Shown piece by piece: positions 45,601 through 53,439 of a stretch of 64,000 nt of DNA. Position 1 is the stretch's first letter. Each line of letters begins with the position of its first letter. Below the pieces are notes generated by a model, which saw only the letters and a program-made list of their open reading frames with translations, was not told the DNA's origin and did not search any database. A program made the translations under genes and the position numbers. Origin of the DNA: Ampullaceana balthica (taxonomy: Eukaryota; Mollusca; Gastropoda; Lymnaeidae); contig CALYLW010000208.1 of the NCBI GenBank assembly GCA_944989445.1, positions 1,096,975-1,160,974 of the forward strand. The letters are read 5' to 3'.

Positions 45601-48600
45601 AACCCACAAACGTTTGTGCAATGTGTAACGTATTTGTTTTTGATGCCCAGCTATCGGTTAGTGACAATAAACGAAGGTCAAAGAACTTCGGCTCATTTTA
45701 AATTTGTTATTTAAACCTTGTATATTTTCTATACAAATAATTGGTATGTAACAAAAGTTTGTTGGTGTTTTTTTTTAATGGCGAAATTATAAATTGACCT
45801 ACTTTGGATTGGTTGATAGTATTTGCTTTGTTTTACATGGGATCTTATCAGCTGTTTGACTTTGAACATTTAAGCCAAGAAAGTCAGTTCAATTTGTTCT
45901 AGATAGTAATGATACGGCCTTGTAATGGTAATTGATAGATTTGAGAGTATTTTGTCTGACACCAGCTGTTAAATGAAGGTTTAAGTTCTATTCAACGAAA
46001 GGAGCAGAACGCCTATACTTCACTGGATTATCCTAATATAATTGTATTTAATGTTATTATTTCATTATATATAATTTTTGATTGAATAGTAATAACAACA
46101 TTTTCAAGATTTATAATAGTTTCTCAATTGTCTATATTATAATATTACTTCTAAACTTATGCGAACCTTAACAATGAATGATCAATAGTTATAAAAATGG
46201 ATTGCTTCTTTAAAAAAATGCAGCAATTATATATTTTTTAAATTTTTAAATGGAATCAAAATTTAAAATTATAATTTCAAATCACTGGTATACATGTTGT
46301 TAAAGTAAAAGTTAATATTAGGCCAGAATACATATTAAAAAATCGCATTGCTGTAATGTTTTAAAAAAATAGTTTAAATACAGAAAAGGAAAATAAAATT
46401 ATATTTAAAAAAGGCGCGTCACACCGAACGTCGCATATTTTGATAATCACACATGTTATATTAAAACTGAAATCGCTTAATTTAATGCGCTTTTCTAACT
46501 ATAAAACAACAACACTATCTCGTATAACAATTTAAATTTTTTTTTAAAAACACAATTTCAAATTTAAATGAGTGTTGGTCTAAGTGTCACCTAAAATAAT
46601 AAACAAGCAAAAAAAAAGTTAATGAACTATTTACATGATCCAGACCAGGGAATGGCTCCGGTCCCATGTCCACGACTATCGTGACGTCACGAGACGCTGC
46701 GCAGGACGCGGTCAGGGAGATGTCCCCTGCAGCCCTGGCGCCCAGATCTCTCTTCCCCCCACAGGTGGCCTCACCTGGATGGTTGGTCCAGTCGGACGGC
46801 ACCAGGTAGTGGCCGATGTAGTTGACGGCATAGTTCATGACACCTGCGTAAAGAAGGGTTGGATTCGTCAGCGTTAGAATATTTCGAAGACTGGGATGAA
46901 AGAGTTGCGGCACAGGGTCAATCATTTTGGGCCTTAAGAAAAACGAAACAAGCAGGTGAAAACCAAGATCGACACCAGACCATTGACAGCACGTACAATG
47001 GCGTTTCCGGGCAAGATGGTGACGGGTCGGATCTCTCCTTCACACACACTATTTCAAACACACTATTTTACACACACTATTTCACACACAATATTCCACA
47101 CACTATTTCACACACACTATTTCACACACAATATTCCACACACACTATTCCCCACACACTATTTTACACACACTATTTCACACACAATATTCCACACACT
47201 ATTCCCCACACACTATTTCAAACACACTATTTTACACACACTATTTCACACACAATATTCCACACACTATTTCACACACACTATTTCACACACAATATTC
47301 CACACACACTATTCCCCACACACTATTTTACACACACTATTTCACACACAATATTCCACACACTATTCCCCACACACTATTTCAAACACACTATTTTACA
47401 CACACTATTTCACACACAATATTCCACACACTATTTCACACACACTATTTCACACACAATATTCCACACACACTATTCCCCACACACTATTTTACACACA
47501 CTATTTCACACACAATATTCCACACACTATTCCCCACACACTATTTCAAACACACTATTTTACACACACTATTTCACACACGGCTGTGATAAGATCCTCA
47601 TGTGATAAGAACCTTGATGTGATAAGATCCTCATGTGATAAGAACCTTGATGTGATAAGATCCTCATGTGATAAGAACCTTGATGTGATAAGATCCTCAT
47701 GTGATAAGAACCTTGATGTGATAAGATCCTCATGTGATAAGAACCTTGATGTTATTAGGTTCTCATGTGATAAGAACCTTGATGTGATAAGATCCTCATG
47801 TGATAAGAACCTTGATGTGATAAGATCCTCATGTGATAAGAACCTTGATGTGATTAGGTTCTCATGTGATAAGAACCTTGATGTGATAAGATCCTCATGT
47901 GATAAGAACCTTGATGTGATAAGGTTCTCATGTGATAAGAACCTTGATGGGATAAGGTTCTCATGTGATAAGAACCTTGATTTGATTAGGTTCTCATGTA
48001 ATAACGAGCCCAATGTGGAAAGTTCCCCGATATGAGATGGGCTACGATGTGATGAGTACCTCCATCTTCCTGATAAGATTGAACATGCCATAAGAGATTT
48101 CCATTTTATACTATTCCTTAAAGTTCCCCCGTCTCAACAGTAACAATTTTAAATGTAAAAAATTTAATATAAAATATTTTTTTTGCTGAACTATTAAAAT
48201 ATTAACACTAAAATTTCGGCACAAAACAAAGTTTAGTTCACTTAATCTATTTCTTAACTTAAAATAGCAATGATTTGAAACCGTTTTTGCTGACCTGAGG
48301 AGTTGGGCACCCTGATTTTGACAGTTTTCCCGCCATCTTGAGCCGTGCAGTGAGCGGCGTCACAGGTTCTCATAAAAGTATGACCCCAGTTACCCTTGGG
48401 GTCGGCGGCCCACTGTAACAGGACAGAAACAAAAAACAATGAATCTTTAATCACGAAATGGTAATGAGCTGAGCATCTTTCTCTTTCATGGGAAAATGAG
48501 AACTGTTCTTACTGCGATGCCATTTGCCAACATTTAAGGAAACGTTCAACTTAAAAAAAAATCAACTTCAGAACTCTGGCTTGAAATATCTCGTTCTTGT

Positions 48601-49160
48601 ATGCAGTGACTAAAATAATAAAATTAATCTTTTATTCAGTTAACTGGTTTTTATACAGAAGCACATATAGCAGTGAAACCCCTGACACGGGACACGTCGG
48701 AATACGGGACACGGGACATTGACAAGTTGTTTGTTCGTATTGACATGGACATGTTCGTTTCTTTTACATGAGAGGAGCTCGGAAGCTAGACAAAAACTAT
48801 GTTGAAACACTCCCTCCCTCGCCACTGACCTGTAGAAGTGACAGGTCAGTCACTGCTTTGCTGTTGTGTAGTGTAATGGTCAGCACACCTCCGTGACACT
48901 CAGCCTCGATGCTACCACTGCCTCCATCGCCAGCTGGACGGGAAAGATGAGGTTCATTCTCAGTGTCAAATCGTTTATAGTACATTCAATTTATGTATTT
49001 ATGTTAAGAAAACAAACTTTTATCCAAATATTTTAATTTTAAAAAAATGTATACTTAACATGTGAAAAAAGTATAAATGGGATAAGTTGTCAAGAATATA
49101 AACAATATAAGTCAATCAGATATATTGAAGAGAAAAGACGAGGATTAAAAAAGAGAGTGA

Positions 49161-49221
<61 letters not shown>

Positions 49222-49234
49222 AGAGAGGGAGAGA

Positions 49235-49326
<92 letters not shown>

Positions 49327-52300
49327 AAAAAAAAGAGGGTTCAATGAATATCTTTCAGAAAAAATAATATTTAACTTTTCATACTATCTATAGATTCTGT
49401 TAAAACCTTATTTTTATTTATTTATTAATTATTATTTTTTGTTGTTGTTGTGTTGCCATTAAGATCTACTGTTCAGAATCGACTGACCTGACGGCATGAC
49501 TGGACATTCGAAGTTAGTGGCATGTCTGTTGATGGAACTAAGACAAAACGGCTTCACAATTGGATTGGCTGACTTCAAGACATGCGTCACAAAAGCAGAA
49601 CCCCGGACGATGGGGACCTAAGGTAAAACAACAACAAACTGTATCCTATTTTTTCATAATTTACTTGATTGAATTAGTGCAGCGATATTGTGATTTCTTC
49701 ATTTTACATTATAATTATTTTTTAAGTGTATTTATTTAAAATTTTGTTTCCATTTGTCATTTGGAAACCATTAGAACACCTTACACGTGTTATTTTAAAA
49801 TATTTTTCAATTTTAGGTTTAAGCTTATTGATTAGATATCACAATTCCAGAAGTGAGAGTATTTCAATTGTTTTGTTTGCTGCATCTAATAACTTGTCAC
49901 ACACAATGTTAGTAAAGATGAAAGCAAACTCTAATAACTTGTCACACACAATGTTAGAAAAGATGAAAGCAAACTCTAATAACTTGTCACACACAATGTT
50001 AGTAAAGATGAAAGCAAACTCTAATAACTTGTCACACACAATGTTAGTGAAGATGAAAGCAACTCTAATAACTAGACATGCTGAATATTTAATACAGATC
50101 ACATAATTAATGTAAATAAATCAACTGCAGTCTTTACTGATATATACTGCAATCTAATTTATTAACCCTTTATTATAATTAGCTATTAACGGGATTTTTG
50201 GGGTTAAAATTTGAGATAAAAAAATCAACAAATCCAGTAATAGAAAAGTAACACAAAGGCCTTGTATTGATCTCATGTTTTACCTCCATTGAGCTCCCAC
50301 CAGAATGGTAGATAAAGTTGGCGTACAGTTCACCAAACGCCGTCATGGTGGGTTCACCAGCGCCTTGTATTCCTACGCGAACACCTGATTTACCTGAAAG
50401 GCACGGAGTAAGCATTCAAATGCTTTTAATCTTAAAATCTGTTAGTTAAAACTTAAAAGTTTGGGCAAGGGGTCGTCCAAAAATGATGTCACGAGATTTT
50501 GTCCGATTCCCCCCCCCTCCCCCATCGTCCCACACATCGTTACAAAAAGTAAGACCCAACCCCTCCAATATGACGTCACAAAGCTTTGCGAGGGGCCCCC
50601 CAATTTTAAGCCGTATTTTCTATTTCAAAATGAGCATGTTCAAAATCATTTTTTGTTGTCATTTAAGTATGTATTTAGTGTAAGACTACTTCTGATATCC
50701 TAACACGCTTGAAGCCATGTAAAACGTCATTAAATAAAATGTAAGCAATCAAATTTATAAATGGAACTTTTATTTAAAGTTAGTCAGTTTTGATGGTACC
50801 ACTAATTTTCTGTTGTCCATGTGCAACATAACAAACTTGTGTTCAAAGTTGCACAGCATTCATTTTTGTGTGCAAAATTTGACACCCCCACAAACATATA
50901 TATTATATTATCCAGGGCAAAATGTGTTGTGCTGTTATTCTAAACTGCTGCGCGTTGTCAGTCAGATATCTACGCAGCCGCGCAGCTTAAATGGAACGTT
51001 GCGCACCTCTACTCTCTGTAGAACAACATCTCTAATGAACTGTGACGTACCTGAGAAACCAGACAACGGGTTCCCATCGGGGCCTGACGTCATTTGCCGC
51101 ATGTTGGAGCCCATGTCGTTGAGTTTGTTCCAGGGTTTTCCCTGCTCCCATGCTGACTGCTGCTCCATGAAGTCTGTCCTCTTGGGGTCCGTCCAGCGGT
51201 CCATGGTGTAGGCGTCAAGGGCAACCCCGTCAGTGGTCAGTAGAACTGTATACACCGGTCATTACAATACAAGATTGGTAAGGACGAATATTTATATGCG
51301 CTTCGTGAAATAGATCGAATTACCACGTCAATAGATTATAAACAAATGTATTTATCACTAGGCGGAATTCAAAGAAAGGGGAAAAAATAGATTTTCAAAA
51401 TATTCCTTGGATTTCTATAACCTTCTCATAACTTCTACGAGGCCCATAAATCTTACTTTGACATCAGATGCTAATTTAATTTACATTTTGTCACAAGAGC
51501 AATTAAAAGTATTTCATAAGAACATGATACTTGAACTGACTCTGATAAGTGTTTGTATGATAAATCATGATACTTGCGTGCATTGATTAGGTGAATAATT
51601 TTTACTTACATTCTTAAAGTGCTGTGTATGATTTGGTAACAGTAACAGTGACAGTGACAGTAACAGTAACAGTGACAGTAACATTAACAGTGACAGTAAC
51701 AGTGACAGTGACAGTAAAAGTGACAGTAACAGTAATAGTAATGGAATTTGATTGAAAATTCTGAGCTACTTGTGTTGATAAGATGCTTGTTTTATATGTT
51801 CATGGCACTTGTACTTATTATCTGGTGTTTGTGTTCAACTTACGTTTGTAAGGTCTTTGTATGATAGGTCCATGTTACTTACGTTTGTAAGGTCTTTGAA
51901 TGATTGGTCCATGATAATTACGTTTGTAAGGTCTTTGTATGATAGGTCCATGATACTTACGATGATAAGGTGTTTGTATGATAGACCCATGATACTCACG
52001 TTGATAAGGTGTTTGTATGATAGGCCAGATGTCCTTGTTCTTGATGTGGTTGGTAGCGAAGTGTCCCGTAGGAAGCGGTCCACTCTGTCTCAAGTTTCCC
52101 ACCCTCTCGGGTGTGGCCTTCGCCCCTATCTCGTGGGTGACGCCGAATAATGTAGCAGGGTTGGCAGTATCCAGGGGCGTGTCTTGGGCAGCATGGCAGT
52201 CGGGTGCATTGGGCAGGACACTTTCTGTCACGCCCACTGCGTTTAGTTTGAATAAATGTAGACATGTCTTATATTTTATTGGCGTAGTCTGTGTTTTACT

Positions 52301-52904
52301 CATGATTTTGATTTTTTTTTCAGTCAAAGTAATTTATCTCCAAAATATTATGTTAGTCTCTAAATCCTTTAAAAATAATTATCTGCTGCAGCAGCCATTT
52401 GTCCCAAATAAAGCTGCTGTAGTTATCGATTACCTACATAGTCGATTGTTTGTTTATTTATTTTGGTTCACGATTTTATTTTGGATAACGATTAATCGAA
52501 TCGCGAATTTCTGCACATCTCTGATATGCCGGAAGTCAAGTGGTAATGATGTAACATGGCTGTTTCAATAAAAAAGAAACGTTTATCAATTGAACCAAGT
52601 GCTGCTAATATGTTGGTGTGTTTGTGTAGTTGGCTAACTGATGACGTTTGAACGCGAATAACAGTGTTGTTGTGTCAAGTAAAGCACATATATGTCCATT
52701 TCCGACTCTATAGAGGCTTTTTTATTTAATCGAAATTAACTATTAATTAATCGTTTTTTTTAAAAAGCTAGCTATTAAAATGGAATTAATCGTTACCAGC
52801 CCCCAAAAAGTATTTCAAAGGCTATCCCTACCATAAATTCAATTTAGCCAAGTCTATTGTAGTTTGTACTTACACAGTAGAGAGAACAGTAATGGAATCA
52901 ACAT
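28385..52904 (-). CDS. Endo-1,3-beta-glucanase, glycoside hydrolase family 81, secreted, complete spliced gene
   Basis: Eighteen exons, high to low: 52904-52874, 52236-52000, 51245-51051, 50393-50284, 49617-49488, 48933-48830, 48412-48295, 46843-46635, 45580-45444, 45215-44636, 44199-44032, 43403-43202, 39245-39051, 37773-37616, 37109-36990, 34867-34670, 30824-30714, 28537-28385. Lengths sum to 3,156 nt (1,051 residues plus stop) with all phases consistent. GH81 enzymes cleave internal beta-1,3 linkages in laminarin, callose and fungal wall glucan. Visible landmarks: short signal peptide [69 protein letters not shown] with the family's catalytic Asp (about residue 781); FSWASGL and ESASE with the two family Glu residues (about 854 and 858); [14 protein letters not shown]. 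The protein is longer than usual members, partly through a duplicated Cys-bearing segment (about residues 240-440). Not the GH16 laminarinase usual in molluscs. Confidence 0.93.
28957..29707 (-). mobile_element. hAT element with AACGATTAAT-rich ends
   Basis: Bounded by AGGGCTGTTAACGATTAAT and ATTAATCGTTTATTTCCGCA then GCTCT; it encloses a hAT C-terminal coding fragment on the minus strand. No clear 8-bp target duplication, suggesting age. Confidence 0.7.
29200..29491 (-). pseudogene. hAT transposase C-terminal (dimerisation) fragment
   Basis: Reads [35 protein letters not shown] and IPVTSVPCE, matching the NPLxWW...YP.LA..YL.IPATS..SER dimerisation core of hAT/ZBED proteins. It is cut off right after the SxPCE motif. 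Confidence 0.8.
30527..30649. repeat. (CA)n(GA)n compound microsatellite
   Basis: CGCA units, about 40 CA units, then AGAG units, 65 bp from GH81 exon 17. Confidence 0.97.
30714..30824 (-). CDS. GH81 exon 17
   Basis: 37 codons, phase 0, acceptor tttcag, donor gtaagt. Encodes [19 protein letters not shown] and [12 protein letters not shown]. Confidence 0.88.
31594..32273. repeat. 24-bp minisatellite, highly homogeneous
   Basis: About 28 copies of a unit containing CTCCCTCTAACGTCCAAACC. The only variation is CCCTCT to CCCCCT in three units. Open frames through it are periodicity artefacts. Confidence 0.97.
32794..32978. mobile_element. CAATGTTCCC MITE
   Basis: Starts CAATGTTCCCTCTAAGGTTC, ends CTCAAAGGGAATATTG; the interior shares GTGTGCAAAG and GATATCTGCG-type blocks with 63813-63998 and 50812-51006. 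Confidence 0.75.
33003..33291. mobile_element. GGCCGTCCATAAATGACGTC MITE, complete
   Basis: 289 bp from CGGCCGTCCATAAATGACGT to TGACGTCATTTATGGACGAC, a clear terminal inverted repeat. G/C tracts flank GTGACGA... blocks on each side. Confidence 0.8.
33862..34078. repeat. 43-bp repeat carrying five TCTCGCGAGA palindromes
   Basis: Five copies; the palindrome sits at 33865, 33908, 33951, 33994 and 34037. The rest of the unit reads CGATGGTGCATCACCGTTGA and GTTGGGTTGCATG. Intron of the GH81 gene. Confidence 0.95.
34190..34692 (-). repeat. 39-bp minisatellite spanning the GH81 exon 16 donor
   Basis: About 13 units. On the minus strand each reads CCAAGTACTGGATGGACCAG then gtgagttaac; the first unit is the real exon end and splice donor. 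Confidence 0.95.
34670..34867 (-). CDS. GH81 exon 16
   Basis: Encodes [20 protein letters not shown], then [20 protein letters not shown]. The last ~23 bases and donor gtgagt are the seed of a 39-bp tandem array in the intron. Confidence 0.92.
34963..35423 (+). mobile_element. AAATCCTTTAT MITE, tandem copy 1
   Basis: 461 bp, ends AAATCCTTTAT / ATAAAGGATTT. Contains GACC tetranucleotide repeats near the left end. Very similar to the next copy and to 13134-13595. Confidence 0.78.
35462..35926 (+). mobile_element. AAATCCTTTAT MITE, tandem copy 2
   Basis: 465 bp, same orientation as copy 1 and separated from it by 38 bp of shared flank (ATAGTCAAAAACTTGG), implying tandem duplication rather than two insertions. 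Confidence 0.78.
35958..36083. repeat. ~42-bp repeat, three copies
   Basis: TTTATACACTTTGCTATCTT repeated, with TATATTTATATTTT between. Confidence 0.9.
36500..36770 (+). repeat. interspersed repeat family F, copy 3
   Basis: Contains TGTGTTTGTTCTTGC, TATGTCTATCTGTGGGTTGT and ATTTGATTATCTTTG in family order; serves as the empty site for the MITE at 19237. Confidence 0.6.
36990..37109 (-). CDS. GH81 exon 15
   Basis: 40 codons, phase 0. Encodes [15 protein letters not shown] and [15 protein letters not shown], typical after the catalytic Glu exon. Confidence 0.9.
37616..37773 (-). CDS. GH81 exon 14, catalytic Glu exon
   Basis: Encodes [27 protein letters not shown] and RQEESASE; the E-S-A-S-E pair matches the ESxSE catalytic motif of GH81. 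Donor gtagga. Confidence 0.93.
38011..38194. mobile_element. hAT MITE related to 19237-19438, inverted
   Basis: GGGCCGTCTTAACGCATAGG at the left, AATGGTGTAAAGACGGCTCT at the right, and CCCGGGGGCCCA interior. The left end is altered (CAGGAAGGG) and no target duplication is visible. Confidence 0.75.
38368..39056 (-). repeat. 25-bp minisatellite starting at the GH81 exon 13 donor
   Basis: About 27 copies of a unit containing ACTCAATACAACATACCATT. On the minus strand every unit repeats AATG/gtatgttg, the real donor context of exon 13. Confidence 0.95.
39051..39245 (-). CDS. GH81 exon 13, catalytic Asp exon
   Basis: Encodes [32 protein letters not shown] and [19 protein letters not shown]. The Asp in YYNDHHFH is the conserved GH81 catalytic position. 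The donor ATG/gtatgt forms the first unit of a long 25-bp minisatellite. Confidence 0.93.
39845..43027 (+). mobile_element. non-LTR retrotransposon with 13-bp target duplication
   Basis: Target duplication TAATATTGGATAA at 39832-39844 and 43028-43040, both copies identical. The element is essentially one long ORF ending in TAA five bases before the duplication, so the 3' tail is only GTAAG. It lies antisense in the intron between GH81 exons 12 and 13. APE plus reverse transcriptase in one ORF suggests an RTE- or CR1/jockey-related clade; I cannot place it further. Confidence 0.93.
40008..43022 (+). CDS. retrotransposon APE endonuclease / reverse transcriptase polyprotein
   Basis: Uninterrupted frame from 39837 (TTG, no upstream ATG in the element); the first ATG is 40008, giving 1,004 residues. 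Endonuclease motifs: [45 protein letters not shown]. Reverse transcriptase motifs: [87 protein letters not shown] (catalytic DD), FTYLGSTID. The C-terminal [16 protein letters not shown] segment is common in these elements. No stop or frameshift, so it may be recently active; whether the 5' end is truncated is unclear. Confidence 0.92.
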   Translation: MKPCGQTQAILEASKPKTLLSKETNIGTWNVRTMYEAGKAAQVAAEMRSYKLTLLGICETRWIQAGQITLASGEMLMYSGHEEEDAPHTQGVALMLSRKAQEALIGWEAHGPRIITATFRTKKKKIKMNIIQCYAPTNDSKEEEKETFYNRLQALIEKFPNRDLNILMGDLNAKIGKDNSGYEETMGRHGIGERNENGERLADFCATNELVIGGSEFQHKNIHKITWVSPDNKTQNQIDHICISKKFRKSLQDVRAKRGADVASDHHLVCARLKLKLKKDWEQPTAKRTKFNVALLANVQKREEFSATLRNKFQVLEDQTEDQTEDDQVEHMWQSIKTSVTSTCLEVLGSVKQKQKDWLSINTLQKIKERKEMKNIVNSSRSRAEKKKAQERYKEVNQKVKNSIKKDKNAHIDGLASKAEEAARKGNLKELYDITRKLSGRYKRPERPVKDREGRSITEKKEQQKRWMEYFKELLNRPPPTDTPDIQPANEDLQIEEGAPNKEEIALAIKQLKLGKSPGPDNITAEMMRADINTIVNMLHPLFEKIWEEERVPKDWKEGYLIKIPKKGDLSNCANYRGITLLSVPGKVFNRIILNRMKDKVDMQLRDQQAGFRQNRSCTDQIATLRIIVEQSIEWNSSLYINFIDYEKAFDSLDRQTLWKLLRHYGVPGKLVRIIQSSYEEMTCRVVHEGRLTDSFTVETGVRQGCLLSPLLFILAIDWIMEKSTDKKRNGIQWTLWEQLNDLDFADDIALLSHNQQQMQEKTKDVATFSAQLGLNINKSKTKIMKINPSNHEHVHLAGKALEEVESFTYLGSTIDINGGSDADVRARIGKARSAFVLLKKIWESKELKLQTKVKIFNTNVKTVLLYGAETWKTTASLTQKVQTFINTCLRKILKIKWPNTINNKELLERTHQVPIDEDIIKKRWRWIGHTLRKPPGSTTRQCLTWNPQGKRKRGRPKNTWRRELEADMQNMGYTWKQLERKAQDREEWKVLVDGLCPRRGRKA
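43202..43403 (-). CDS. GH81 exon 12
   Basis: Encodes [31 protein letters not shown] and LEKWLRIQ. The donor is gttcat, weak beyond the GT, but joining to 39245 gives IQ-DTLDNMW in frame. Confidence 0.88.
43470..43815. repeat. 32-bp minisatellite
   Basis: About 11 copies of a unit containing AACTCCAAATAGAGAGATAA and TGTAATACTTC, between GH81 exons 11 and 12. One unit is a base short, which shifts the artefactual open frames. Confidence 0.95.
44032..44199 (-). CDS. GH81 exon 11
   Basis: 56 codons, phase 0. Encodes [14 protein letters not shown] and [19 protein letters not shown]. Its acceptor (gttttgtttcag) lies in the terminal copy of a 29-bp tandem repeat. Confidence 0.88.
44200..44315 (-). 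repeat. 29-bp tandem repeat spanning the GH81 exon 11 acceptor
   Basis: Four copies; on the minus strand each carries GTTTATCACGTGGTTTTTGT then tttgtttcag. The copy next to 44199 is the real acceptor. Contains CACGTG. Confidence 0.93.
44636..45215 (-). CDS. GH81 exon 10, GH81 beta-sandwich core
   Basis: The longest exon (193 whole codons). Opens with [20 protein letters not shown] (unit B), then GH81 core segments [50 protein letters not shown] and LLMVAMPHQ. Donor gtaggt. Confidence 0.93.
45444..45580 (-). CDS. GH81 exon 9, duplicated unit B
   Basis: Acceptor ttttcag, donor gttagt. Encodes [14 protein letters not shown], then [18 protein letters not shown]. Homologous in pattern to exon 7. 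Confidence 0.87.
45700..46600. other. intron, nothing recognised
   Basis: AT-rich intronic sequence between GH81 exons 8 and 9. No repeat family or coding similarity was recognised. Confidence 0.5.
46635..46843 (-). CDS. GH81 exon 8, end of unit A and start of unit B
   Basis: Encodes [20 protein letters not shown] and TCGG, resembling exon 10's [20 protein letters not shown], then [11 protein letters not shown], which starts the second unit. Donor gtaaat. Confidence 0.87.
47038..47580. repeat. CACACTATT minisatellite with higher-order period
   Basis: Units such as CACACACTATTTCACACACA, ATATTCC and CCCCACACACTATT recur in a larger block (about 180 bp) repeated roughly three times. Confidence 0.93.
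47583..48005. repeat. 33-bp minisatellite
   Basis: About 13 copies of a unit with GTGATAAGATCCTCATGTGA and TAAGAACCTTGAT, directly adjoining the previous array in the intron between GH81 exons 7 and 8. Confidence 0.95.
48295..48412 (-). CDS. GH81 exon 7, duplicated unit A
   Basis: Encodes [20 protein letters not shown], then HC and VKIRVPNSS. It corresponds to exon 9 ([18 protein letters not shown]) with the same phase-0 entry. Confidence 0.87.
48830..48933 (-). CDS. GH81 exon 6, start of duplicated unit A
   Basis: Acceptor cgtccag, donor gtcagt. Encodes [19 protein letters not shown] and ends DLSLLQ in phase 0. Its pattern recurs at the end of exon 8 ([15 protein letters not shown]). Confidence 0.87.
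49165..49325. repeat. (GA)n microsatellite
   Basis: About 160 bp of GA dinucleotides with a few GGG interruptions; intronic. Confidence 0.97.
49488..49617 (-). CDS. GH81 exon 5
   Basis: Encodes [19 protein letters not shown], equivalent to the conserved LVRGMPYVT strand of GH81, then a Cys-containing stretch ending VMPS. Donor gtcagt. Confidence 0.88.
49887..50065. repeat. 45-bp minisatellite
   Basis: Four copies of a unit with TCTAATAACTTGTCACACAC, AATGTTAGTAAAGATG and AAAGCAAAC. Confidence 0.95.
50284..50393 (-). CDS. GH81 exon 4
   Basis: Acceptor cctttcag, donor gtaaaa. Encodes [20 protein letters not shown] and [10 protein letters not shown]; exits in phase 0. Confidence 0.83.
50470..50795 (+). 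mobile_element. GGCCGTCCATAAAT-family MITE, variant copy
   Basis: Starts GGGGTCGTCCAAAAATGATG, then TATGACGTCACAAAGCTTTG and AAGCCGTATTTTCTATTTCA in family order. The right terminal repeat is lost where it meets the next repeat. Confidence 0.65.
50812..51006. mobile_element. CAATGTTCCC MITE remnant
   Basis: GTTGCACAGCATTCATTTTT, AACTGCTGCGCG, AGATATCTACGCA and GCTTAAATGGAACGTTG parallel 63853-63998. The left terminus is degraded. Confidence 0.6.
51051..51245 (-). CDS. GH81 exon 3
   Basis: Acceptor tatacag, donor gtacgt. Encodes [19 protein letters not shown] and the [11 protein letters not shown] end. Little identity to classic GH81 is recognisable here; the frame fits both neighbours. Confidence 0.8.
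51640..51745. repeat. (ACAGTA/ACAGTG)n microsatellite
   Basis: Six-base GTAACA/GTGACA units repeated about 17 times. Confidence 0.95.
51838..52025 (-). repeat. 39-bp tandem repeat spanning the GH81 exon 2 donor
   Basis: Five copies of a unit ending at alternative donors: real gtgagt after 52000, then gtaagt after 51961, gtaatt after 51922, gtaagt after 51883 and gtaagt after 51844. The frame remains open through 51883. Confidence 0.95.
52000..52236 (-). CDS. GH81 exon 2
   Basis: Encodes [13 protein letters not shown] then [13 protein letters not shown] and [10 protein letters not shown], ending with one base of a split codon. Donor gtgagt. The last ~26 bases plus donor are repeated four more times downstream, giving in-frame alternative donors (see repeat 51838-52025). 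Confidence 0.85.
52370..52803. mobile_element. hAT remnants of the AACGATTAAT family
   Basis: AACGATTAATCGAATCGCGA near 52490 and AATTAACTATTAATTAATCG near 52735 with a terminal AATCGTTACCAGCCCCCAA resemble ends of the 28957 element. Heavily degraded. Confidence 0.45.
52874..52904 (-). CDS. GH81 exon 1, signal peptide
   Basis: ATG at 52904-52902 starts [10 protein letters not shown]; donor gtaagt. The final T joins TG of exon 2 to make Leu. The frame is open upstream through a 27-bp minisatellite, so a longer N-terminus is formally possible, but the hydrophobic leader right after this Met favours it. Confidence 0.75.
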
Positions 52905-52953
52905 GCTCGAGTCTATCCAAGCTATCGTGATTTCAAATATTGTCAGTTGTAAG

Positions 52954-52960
52954 TTATATA
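52954..52960 (-). promoter_or_regulatory. candidate TATA box of the GH81 gene
   Basis: TATATAA on the minus strand, 50 bp upstream of the proposed ATG, which would put the start site near 52925. A 27-bp minisatellite occupies the interval just upstream. Position and motif only. Confidence 0.3.
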
Positions 52961-53024
52961 CGTTGATTTCTCCCTTATCTTCTTGGTCTGTTTCTTTAAC
53001 TACTATAAGGTCAGATGGGGCTTG

Positions 53025-53205
53025 CACTAACAGAGGCGTGTCATCTCTAAGCACTAACAGAGGCGTGTCATCACTAGGAACTAACAGAGGCATGTCATCT
53101 CTAGGCACTAACGGAGGCGTGTCATCAATAAGCACTAACAGGGGTGTGTCATCTCTAGGCACTAACAGAGGTGTGTCATCCCAAAGCACTAACAGGGGCG
53201 TGTCC
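53025..53205. repeat. 27-bp minisatellite upstream of the GH81 start
   Basis: Seven copies of a unit with CACTAACAGAGGCGTGTCAT, located about 70-250 bp upstream of the putative TATA box. The period of 27 keeps an open frame in phase with exon 1. Confidence 0.95.
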
Positions 53206-53295
53206 TCACTAAATAATGGGTTCCCCTATGAAGTAGTGCAAACATTGTGAGTCAGGAGGGCGATTGGGAGTCTTCAGGCTTATTGTCGGCTTCAG

Positions 53296-53437
53296 TCCCT
53301 TGGATTACGTCACGCTATTTTTGAACATTTTTACCCCCCCCCCTTTCCCCCTGTCACAAACTGTCACACATTTCGGACCCCCTCCCCCTAAAGTACGTCA
53401 CACTTTCGAGCGTGACGTACTTTATGGACGGCCCCAA
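53296..53437. mobile_element. short MITE related to the GGCCGTCCATAAAT family
   Basis: Starts TTGGATTACGTCACGC and ends GCGTGACGTACTTTATGGAC then GGCCCC; a C-tract and GTCACACATTTCGGACC lie in the middle. Confidence 0.6.
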
Positions 53438-53439
53438 AT

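Noticed and set aside
47038..48035. Long ORFs through CACACTATT and GTGATAAG repeats
   Set aside because: Period-driven open frames in an intron; no non-repetitive coding sequence.
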